Origin: Paractinoplanes ferrugineus
Lineage (GTDB): Bacteria > Actinomycetota > Actinomycetes > Mycobacteriales > Micromonosporaceae
Reading direction: 5' to 3'
DNA: 64,000 nucleotides
Assembly: GCF_016862195.1 (NCBI RefSeq)
Contig: NZ_BOMM01000038.1
Span: 62,001 to 126,000, forward strand
In this document: in pieces, positions 51,071 to 57,901 of the stretch
Numbering within the stretch: position 1 is the first letter of the stretch
Layout of the letters: each line of letters starts with the position of its first letter
Translations under genes and position numbers: made by a program
Notes under the pieces: generated by a model
Told to the model about the DNA's origin: nothing
Databases searched by the model: none
Seen by the model: only the letters and a program-made list of their open reading frames with translations

Positions 51071-51099
51071 CTACGGTGGCGTAGGTTACGCAACCGTAG
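51071..51099. promoter_or_regulatory. 29-bp nested palindrome overlapping the desaturase control region
   Basis: CTACGGT (51071-51077) and ACCGTAG (51093-51099) enclose a second dyad, GCGTA (51079-51083) with TACGC (51087-51091). The full 14+1+14 palindrome has only two mismatched pairs. It ends next to the AGGGAGAG ribosome-binding site and 9 nt before the start, ideal for a repressor. TetR-type fatty-acid regulators bind operators of this look. Confidence 0.7.
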
Positions 51100-51108
51100 G
51101 GAGAGACC

Positions 51109-52029
51109 GTGGACCAGACCGCCCTGCTCATCGAGCTGGAGCCCGTGGTGGCCGCCAACCTTGACCGGCATCTGTCGCTGGCCAAGGAGTGGTTTCCGCA
51201 CGAGTACGTGCCGTGGAGCGAGGGCCGCACCTTCGACGGCCTCCTGAACGGCGAGCCGTGGCTGGAGACCGACGCCAAACTGCCCGACGTGGCCCGGACC
51301 GCGCTCATCGTGAACCTGCTGACGGAGGACAACCTCCCGTCGTACCACCACGAGATCGCGTCGCTGTTCGGCCGGGACGGTGCGTGGGGGACTTGGGTGC
51401 ACCGCTGGACGGCCGAGGAGGGCCGGCACGGCATCGCCCTGCGCGACTACCTCACGGTGACGCGCGCGGTCGACCCGGTGGCACTGGAGCGGGCCCGGAT
51501 GGTCCACATGCAGGCCGGCTACGCCACCTACCACCCCGACGAGATGATGCACTCCATCGCGTACGTGGCGTTCCAGGAACTCGCGACGCGCATCTCGCAC
51601 CGCAACACCGGCAAGGCCACCGGCGACCCGGTCGCCGAGCAGCTGCTGGCGCGGGTGGCGGCCGACGAGAACCTGCACATGGTCTTCTACCGCAACCTGC
51701 TGGCGGCCGCGTTCGACCTGGACCCCGATCACGCGATGCGGGCGGTGACCGACGTGGTGGCCGACTTCCAGATGCCCGGCGCCAACATCGAGGGCTTCCA
51801 GCGCAAGGCGGTCTCGATCGCCCTGGCCGGCATCTACGACCTGCGTCAGCACCGCGACGAGGTACTGCAGCCGGTACTGCGCCAGTGGGATGTGTTCGGC
51901 CGCACCGGCCTGAGTGCCGAGGGCGAGAAGGCGCGCGAGGAGCTGGCCGGCCACATGGACGAGCTGGAGCTGCAGGCGTCGCGGTTCGAGGAGAAGCGCG
52001 AGGCCCGGCGGCAGCGTCTGAACCGCTGA
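51109..52029 (+). CDS. Acyl-[acyl-carrier-protein] desaturase (diiron)
   Basis: The 306-residue soluble desaturase has diiron ligands in TEDNLP (Glu73), EEGRH (103-107), a middle Glu in FQELATR and DENLH (186-190), the ferritin-like pattern of plastid-type and mycobacterial DesA proteins. It introduces a cis double bond into acyl-ACP and so sets membrane fluidity. GTG 51109 has AGGGAGAG close upstream, overlapped by a large palindrome. It is monocistronic, with the MFS gene 69 nt later. Confidence 0.93.
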   Translation: MDQTALLIELEPVVAANLDRHLSLAKEWFPHEYVPWSEGRTFDGLLNGEPWLETDAKLPDVARTALIVNLLTEDNLPSYHHEIASLFGRDGAWGTWVHRWTAEEGRHGIALRDYLTVTRAVDPVALERARMVHMQAGYATYHPDEMMHSIAYVAFQELATRISHRNTGKATGDPVAEQLLARVAADENLHMVFYRNLLAAAFDLDPDHAMRAVTDVVADFQMPGANIEGFQRKAVSIALAGIYDLRQHRDEVLQPVLRQWDVFGRTGLSAEGEKAREELAGHMDELELQASRFEEKREARRQRLNR

Positions 52030-52098
52030 CCCGGGGCGCGGCCCGCGCGGGACAACCCCGCCCGGGCCGCGGAGCCGCTCGGCGGTGAAAATCAGCGC

Positions 52099-53685
52099 GT
52101 GACCACCGCCGAGATCTCGCCCTGGGCGCCGCTGCGCCAACCCGTGTTCCGTGTCCTGTGGGTGGCGGTTCTGGCCGGCAACGTCGGCACCTGGATGCAG
52201 ACGGTCGGTGCGCAGTGGCTTGTCGTCGACGAAGCCGACGCGGCCACCTGGGTGAGCCTGGTGCAGACCGTGACCATGGTGCCGGTCCTGCTGCTGGCGC
52301 TGCCGTCGGGCGCGCTGGCCGATCGGTTCGACCGGCGCCGGCTGCTGCTGGCGGTGCAGGTCGCGCTGTTCGCGGTCGCCGCCGTGCTGACCGCGCTGAC
52401 CTGGCTCGATCTGATGCCGCCGGCGTTGCTGCTGGTCTTCACGTTCCTGCTGGGCGTCGGCCAGGCGGTGACCCTGCCGACGTGGCAGGCGGTGATCCCC
52501 GAGGTGGTGTCGCGCGACGAGCTGCCGTCGGCGTCGGCGCTCGGGGCGGTCAACACCAACCTGGCCCGCTCGGCCGGACCGGCGGTGGCGGGTCTGCTGG
52601 TGGCGCACCTCGGCTCGGCCGCCGTGTTCGGGCTCAACGCCCTGTCGTTCGCCGTGTTCGCGGTCGCGCTGGCCGGGTGGCGGCGGCCGGCGCAGGCGCC
52701 CGACTCGCACCCGGAGCATCTGGGGTCGGCGCTGCGGGCGGGCGGCCGTTATGTCCGGTACGCCCCGTCGGTACGTCTGCTTCTTCTACGGGTCGCGCTG
52801 TTCGTTCTGCCGGGCAGCGTGGTGTGGGGCCTGTTGCCCGTCGTCGCGCGCCAGGAGCTGGGGATGGGCGCGAGCGGTTACGGCATCCTGCTGGCCGCGC
52901 TCGGGGTCGGGGCGATCGCGGGTGCCCTGCTGATGCCGCGAATCCGCGAGGCCTCGTCCCCGGGCCAGCTCATCGTCGCCGCCGGCCTCGTCTATGCGCT
53001 GGCGCTCGTGGTGGTCGCGCTGGTGCCCGACCGGATCGCGGTCGTCGCGGTGCTGGTGGCGGCCGGGCTCGCGTGGATGGCGCTGGTGTCCCGGATGAAC
53101 GCGACTCTGCAGCTGTTCCTGCCGAACTGGGTCCGGGCCCGCGGCTTCGGCATCTACCAGGTGGTGTTCGCGGGCGGCCAGGCGATCGGCGCGCTCACCT
53201 GGGGCCAGGTCACCGAGGCGTTCGGGCTCGCGACGGCCTTCCTCGCGGCCGCCGTGCTGATGGCGGCGGGCACGGTGACCGTGGCGTGGTGGCCGGTGCG
53301 GGAGGTCGACGGCACCGACCGGTCGCCGGCGATCTACTGGGCCGAGCCGCACCTGATGTTGCAGCCGCACCTGGACGAGGGGCCGGTGCTGGTCACGGCG
53401 GTCTACCGGGTGGACGAGACGAACGCCGACGAGTTCCGCGCGGCCATGCACAAGGTGCGGGGGTCGCGGCAGCGCACCGGCGCGACCCGGTGGGGGCTGT
53501 TCCGCGACGGCGCCGATCCGGCGAAGTTCGTCGAGGTCTATCAGGTGCCGACGTGGGCCGAGCATCTGCGGCAGCACGAGGGGCGGTTGACGAAGCGGGA
53601 CGAGGGGGTGGAGGAAAGTGCGGTGGCGCTGGCCCGGGGACCGGCCGAGGTGACCCATCTGCTGCCCGCTGACTACCCGCGTTAG
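52099..53685 (+). CDS. MFS exporter (MFS_3/EntS type) with C-terminal monooxygenase-like domain
   Basis: The 528-residue protein has 11-12 membrane spans over residues 15-410 with the MFS loop motif ALPSGALADRFDRRRLL. A soluble C-terminal domain of about 105 residues follows (PVLVTAVYRVDETNADEFRA, VEVYQVPTWAEHLRQHEG), resembling the ABM fold of small monooxygenases. This fusion is typical of the transmembrane secretion effector family. Substrates are often siderophores or antibiotics. Here no cluster indicates one. GTG 52099 is used. Confidence 0.9.
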   Translation: MTTAEISPWAPLRQPVFRVLWVAVLAGNVGTWMQTVGAQWLVVDEADAATWVSLVQTVTMVPVLLLALPSGALADRFDRRRLLLAVQVALFAVAAVLTALTWLDLMPPALLLVFTFLLGVGQAVTLPTWQAVIPEVVSRDELPSASALGAVNTNLARSAGPAVAGLLVAHLGSAAVFGLNALSFAVFAVALAGWRRPAQAPDSHPEHLGSALRAGGRYVRYAPSVRLLLLRVALFVLPGSVVWGLLPVVARQELGMGASGYGILLAALGVGAIAGALLMPRIREASSPGQLIVAAGLVYALALVVVALVPDRIAVVAVLVAAGLAWMALVSRMNATLQLFLPNWVRARGFGIYQVVFAGGQAIGALTWGQVTEAFGLATAFLAAAVLMAAGTVTVAWWPVREVDGTDRSPAIYWAEPHLMLQPHLDEGPVLVTAVYRVDETNADEFRAAMHKVRGSRQRTGATRWGLFRDGADPAKFVEVYQVPTWAEHLRQHEGRLTKRDEGVEESAVALARGPAEVTHLLPADYPR

Positions 53686-53780
53686 GCGGATGTTTCGTAT
53701 TTGTTCCAGTTAATCTCGACGAAGGCCGCTTCGTGCTCGCTGGGGAGGGCTCGCTGGGGAGGGCCCGCTGAGGAGGGACT

Positions 53781-54584
53781 GTGTCGAGTCACGGGCGTCT
53801 GCTGATCATCGGTGGTGCGGCCGGACCCGATCTGCTCGCCCGGTTCGTCGAGCTGGCCGGCGGCCCGGCGGCCCGCATCGTGGTGATCGCCACCGCGTCG
53901 TCGGCGCCGGCCGCCGCGGAGGAGACGCACTGCGAGGCGTTCACCGCCCTCGGCGCGGGTGAGGTCGTGCCACTGCGGATCGACACGCGGGCCGACGCCT
54001 GTTCCCCGGTGACCGAACCCGTCCTGCGGCGCGCCTCCGGTGTGTTCTTCACCGGCGGTGACCAGGAGCGGATCACTGCGGTGATCGGCGGGACGGCCAC
54101 CGACTCGCTGCTGCAGACCCTGGTGGCGGCGGGCGCGACGGTCCTCGGCGGGACGAGCGCGGGCGCGGCCGTCATGTCCGGCACCATGATCGTCGAAGGC
54201 GACGGACCCGGCGTGAGCCGCGCGAGCGTACGCACCGGGCCGGGCCTCGAGTTCCTCCCCGGGGTGCTGATCGACCAGCACTTCGCCGAGCGGGGCCGGG
54301 TCAACCGGCTGCTCAGCGCCGTCGCCCTCTATCCGCACGAGCTGGGCCTGGGCATCGACGAGAACACCGCGATCCTCACCGACGGCGACCGGTTCGAGGT
54401 GCTGGGCAGCGGCGCGGTCACCGTCGTCGACGCGGGCGCCGCCACCGACATCCGGGTTCCGGCCCGGGGCCCGATCACGCTGGCCGGGGCACGCATCCAC
54501 GTGCTGCCCGCGGGTCACGCCTTCCACCTCACGGGACGCCGGCCGGTCGTCGACGCACCCGCAGCCGAACGGGGAGTCACATGA
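53781..54584 (+). CDS. cphB: Cyanophycinase
   Basis: The 267-residue peptidase S51-type enzyme has nucleophile Ser126 in GGTSAGAAVMSG, with TGGDQERI and LIDQHFAERGR typical of cyanophycinases. It degrades cyanophycin (multi-L-arginyl-poly-L-aspartate) to beta-Asp-Arg dipeptides. No signal peptide is present, so it is the intracellular mobilising form. GTG 53781 follows GAGGAGG by a few bases, and the stop overlaps the cyanophycin synthetase start by 4 nt. The degrading gene comes first in the operon. Confidence 0.93.
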   Translation: MSSHGRLLIIGGAAGPDLLARFVELAGGPAARIVVIATASSAPAAAEETHCEAFTALGAGEVVPLRIDTRADACSPVTEPVLRRASGVFFTGGDQERITAVIGGTATDSLLQTLVAAGATVLGGTSAGAAVMSGTMIVEGDGPGVSRASVRTGPGLEFLPGVLIDQHFAERGRVNRLLSAVALYPHELGLGIDENTAILTDGDRFEVLGSGAVTVVDAGAATDIRVPARGPITLAGARIHVLPAGHAFHLTGRRPVVDAPAAERGVT

Positions 54585-57370
54585 AGATCGAAAGCCTGCG
54601 CCGTCTGCGCGGACCCAACGTCTACCTGTCCCGCCCGGCCGTGGTCGCCCGGCTCGACCTGGGTGCCCTGGCCGGGGTGGAGACCTGCGACATCACCGGT
54701 TTCCCGGAACGGCTCCTGCGCGCGCTGCCCGGCCTCACCGAGCACCACTGCGCGGCCGGCGCGCCCGGCGGGTTCGTCAGCCGGTTGCGGGGCGGCACCT
54801 ATTTCGGGCACGTCACCGAGCACGTCTGCCTGGAGCTGTCCCAGCTGATCGGCCGGGACGTCAGCTTCGGCCGGACCGTCTCGACCGACGAGCCGAGCGT
54901 CTACCAGCTGATCCTGGAGTGTCCGGTGGACGAGCCCAGCGACTCGTCGGTGCCCCGGGACCTGCTGACCATGGCGGTGGAGCTGGTCACCGAGATCGTG
55001 GCGGGGCGATCCTTCTCCGGCGTCGCGCTGGCCTCCGCCGCTTCCGGCATCCCGCAGATGCAGCATGGATCGGCGGCCGACCGGCTCGCCGAACTCGCCG
55101 CGATCGCCTCGCTCGCCGAACGCGAGGCGACCGGGCCGAGCACCCGGGCGATCATCGCGGCCGCCCGGCGCCGTGGCATCCCGGTCGAACGGTGCGGCGA
55201 CCTCAGCCTCATTCGGCTGGGCTGGGGCAACCGGCGGCGGCTGGCGTGGGCGGCGATGAGCGACCGCACCAGCGGCGTCGGCATCGACATCGCCGGCGAC
55301 AAGGAGATCACCCGGCGGCTGCTCGCCGACGCCGGTGTGCCGATCCCGGCCGGCGGGCAGGCATGCACGGCGGCCGCGGCGGCCCGGCTCTTCGCCGAGC
55401 TGGGCGGGCCGGTCGTGGTCAAACCCCGGCAGGGCCGGCAGGGCGATCGGGTCACGCTGAACGTCATGACGGGAGCGGAGACGACGTACGCGTTCAGCGC
55501 CGCCGGCGAGGACGTGATCATCGAGCGGCAGCTGGCCGGTCGTGACTACCGGGTGCTGGTGGTGGCGGGCGAGGTGGTGGCCGCCGCCGAGCGGATCGCC
55601 GCGCACGTCGTCGGCGACGGCCGCAGCACGGTCACCGAACTGGTCGACCGCACCAACACCGATCCGCGCCGGGGGGCCGGCCACTCCCGCGTCCTGACCC
55701 GGATCACGGTGGACGACGCGGTGCTGCGCGTGCTCGAGCGGCAGGGGCACACGCTGGCCTACGTACCGTCCGCGGGTCAGAAGGTCTGGCTGCGCGAGAC
55801 CACCAACCTGTCCACCGGCGGGACCAGCCACGACGTCACCGACCGGGTGCACCCCGACGTGACCCGGCTGTGCCTGCGGGTGGCGGCCCTGGTGGGGCTG
55901 GACATCTGCGGCATCGACCTGCGGCTGGCCGACATCGCCGACCCGCTCGCCCCGGTGCGTGCCGGCGACGAGGTGAGCGGCGGCGTGATCGAGGTCAACG
56001 CGGTGCCCGGCCTGCGCATGCACCTGGCGCCGGTGCGGGGCCGCGCGCACGACGTGGGCGACGCGATCGTGCGGGCGATGTTCCCGGCCGGGTCGGACGG
56101 GCGCATCCCGGCCGTCGCGGTGACCGGCACCAACGGCAAGACGACGGTGGCCCGGATGACCGCGCACCTGCTCGGGGACTCGGGCAAGCGGATCGGGCTC
56201 ACCACCACCGACGGGGTGAGCATCGACGGGCGGGAGATCTTCCGGGCGGACGCGACCGGGCCGCTGTCCGCGCAGATGGTCCTCGGCGATCCGGGGGTGC
56301 AGGTCGCGGTGCTGGAGACGGCGCGCGGCGGGCTGCTCAAACGCGGTCTCGGGTACGACTGGTCGGACGTCGGTGTGCTCACCAACATCACGGCCGATCA
56401 CCTGGGACAGGACGGGCTCGCCACGATCGAGGACCTCGCGCACGTCAAGGCCCTGGTCGCGGAGCGGGTCCGGGACGGCGGCACACTCGTGCTCAACGCC
56501 GACGACCCGTGGGTGCGCTCGCTCGTCGACCGGCCGCGGGTGCGCGCCGACCGGAAACGGATCGTCTGGTTCGGTCTCGATCCCCGGCAGCCGGTCGTGG
56601 TGGAGCACCTCGCCAAGGGCGCCACCGCCTTCCTCCTGCAGGACGGCTGGCTGGTGCAGGCGACCGGGGCGCGGCGCACCCCGCTGGTGCGGCTGGCCGA
56701 CCTGCCCGGGGCGTACGGCGGAGCGGCCCTGCACGCCGCCGCGAACGCACTGGCCGCCGCGGCCGCCGCCCGCGCCCTCGGGGCCGGCCAGGAGTCGGTG
56801 ACCCGCCGCCTCGCCGATTTCGACCCGGCCGTGGCGAACCCCGGCCGCGCCACCCTGCTGCGGCTCGGTGACGTGGCCGTGTTCGTCGACTACGCGCACA
56901 ACCCGGCCGCTCTCGCCGCCACTCTGCGGACCCTGCACGAGCTGTGGGGGGCCGAACGGTGCGTGGCCGCGGTGACCCTGCCCGGCGACCGGCGGGACGA
57001 CCTGCTGGCGGCGTGCGCGCAGATCGTCGCGGACGGGGTGGGCCGGGCCGTGCTCTACGACGACGAGGATCCGCGGGGCCGGGAGCCGGGGGAGGTGTCC
57101 GCGCTCGTCGAGCGGGAGATGCGGGCCCGCCGGCCGAAGCTGCTGTCGATGCGGGCGGACAGCTACCGGGAGGCGATCACGTCGGCGCTGTCTCTGGCGC
57201 GGCCGGGGGAGGTCGTCCTGGTGCTGTACGAGAGGCTGGCGCCGGTGCTCCGCCTGCTGTCGGAGCTGGGGGCGGCGCGTGCCGGGAGTGCGCCGCTGCC
57301 GACGACTCCCGCGCCGGGGGCGCTGCGGTCACCGGCGCGCGAGCTGGTCCGGGGCGTACTGCAGGGTTGA
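54581..57370 (+). CDS. cphA: Cyanophycin synthetase
   Basis: The 929-residue enzyme has three parts. The N-terminal domain (about 1-160) carries LRRLRGPNVYLSRP. The ATP-grasp domain (about 220-485) carries GPVVVKPRQGRQGDRV and the metal site GGVIEVNAVPGLRMH. The Mur-ligase-like domain has P-loop GTNGKTTVA near 515-523, TNITADHLGQDG and FVDYAHNPAAL. It adds Asp, then Arg, to the growing polymer with two ATP per dipeptide. It overlaps cphB (ATGA). No isoaspartyl dipeptidase gene is seen nearby. Confidence 0.96.
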   Translation: MKIESLRRLRGPNVYLSRPAVVARLDLGALAGVETCDITGFPERLLRALPGLTEHHCAAGAPGGFVSRLRGGTYFGHVTEHVCLELSQLIGRDVSFGRTVSTDEPSVYQLILECPVDEPSDSSVPRDLLTMAVELVTEIVAGRSFSGVALASAASGIPQMQHGSAADRLAELAAIASLAEREATGPSTRAIIAAARRRGIPVERCGDLSLIRLGWGNRRRLAWAAMSDRTSGVGIDIAGDKEITRRLLADAGVPIPAGGQACTAAAAARLFAELGGPVVVKPRQGRQGDRVTLNVMTGAETTYAFSAAGEDVIIERQLAGRDYRVLVVAGEVVAAAERIAAHVVGDGRSTVTELVDRTNTDPRRGAGHSRVLTRITVDDAVLRVLERQGHTLAYVPSAGQKVWLRETTNLSTGGTSHDVTDRVHPDVTRLCLRVAALVGLDICGIDLRLADIADPLAPVRAGDEVSGGVIEVNAVPGLRMHLAPVRGRAHDVGDAIVRAMFPAGSDGRIPAVAVTGTNGKTTVARMTAHLLGDSGKRIGLTTTDGVSIDGREIFRADATGPLSAQMVLGDPGVQVAVLETARGGLLKRGLGYDWSDVGVLTNITADHLGQDGLATIEDLAHVKALVAERVRDGGTLVLNADDPWVRSLVDRPRVRADRKRIVWFGLDPRQPVVVEHLAKGATAFLLQDGWLVQATGARRTPLVRLADLPGAYGGAALHAAANALAAAAAARALGAGQESVTRRLADFDPAVANPGRATLLRLGDVAVFVDYAHNPAALAATLRTLHELWGAERCVAAVTLPGDRRDDLLAACAQIVADGVGRAVLYDDEDPRGREPGEVSALVEREMRARRPKLLSMRADSYREAITSALSLARPGEVVLVLYERLAPVLRLLSELGAARAGSAPLPTTPAPGALRSPARELVRGVLQG

Positions 57371-57531
57371 GCGGCGAAAGTCCCCACTTCCCGGCGGTTT
57401 GCCTCGTCGGGGGACAATGGCACAGGGATCTGACTGAACAGCCGAGGGGATCACCCGATCAGATGGGGTTGCACAGCTAGACCCTTCAACTTTTGTCATA
57501 CGGCGAGTATTTAAAGATCATCTGTTTGTTA

Positions 57532-57567
57532 CTGTCGTTGTTCCGATCAGTGATCGGATGACGACAG
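57532..57567. repeat. 36-nt bipartite dyad symmetry
   Basis: CTGTCGT (57532-57538) pairs with ACGACAG (57561-57567). Inside, TCCGATCA (57542-57549) pairs exactly with TGATCGGA (57551-57558) around a single G. The inner loop of one base is too tight for RNA without opening two pairs, which favours a DNA operator. A terminator for cphA is the alternative. Confidence 0.7.
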
Positions 57568-57750
57568 GGTGTGGATTCCTCCGGTGTGGACCTTCAGAAC
57601 GCTGAACTTGCGACCGTTCCGAATTTTCCCGCTAAATAGGTTTTTCTCAGGGAAAAAGGCCCGGCGCTGCGTCCAAGATCCGACTTTTGGCGTGGTCCCG
57701 CCCGCTTCGACGAGTGGGATATGACGGGAAACGGACGGTAACGGTTCGCA

Positions 57751-57787
57751 GGTAGATGCCGCTGTCGAGCGCTCGTGGTAGATGCCG
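57751..57787. repeat. Two 11-nt direct repeats, 26-nt period
   Basis: GGTAGATGCCG occurs at 57751-57761 and again at 57777-57787. The spacer contains the dyad CGAGCGCTCG. They lie about 115-150 nt before the kinase start and could be paired binding sites for a regulator on roughly the same DNA face (26 nt is near 2.5 turns). Confidence 0.6.
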
Positions 57788-57901
57788 ATAGTGGGCTAAC
57801 ATCTCGCCGTTGATGGGGAACACCTGTGAGGGTGCGGCCCCAACGTCGAGAAGCATGGCGGTGCGGCTCGGCGTTACTTCGGAGCGCACATGTGGGGGCA
57901 C

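Larger units (their letters stand above)
57371..57901. other. Long AT-richer intergenic region between cphA and the receptor kinase
   Basis: This 531-nt stretch has no convincing gene on either strand, and parts (57480-57640) are clearly AT-richer than the surroundings. It holds a 36-nt dyad (57532-57567), a TTTTTC/GGAAAAA hairpin near 57643-57659, and two 11-nt direct repeats (57751-57787). It presumably contains the cphA terminator and the kinase promoter. Upstream of ATG 57902 there is GGGGG about 4 nt away. Confidence 0.6.

Noticed and set aside
57800..57901. A riboswitch in the leader of the receptor kinase
   Set aside because: GGGGAACACC and neighbouring G-rich bits looked suggestive, but no conserved core of a known class could be matched.
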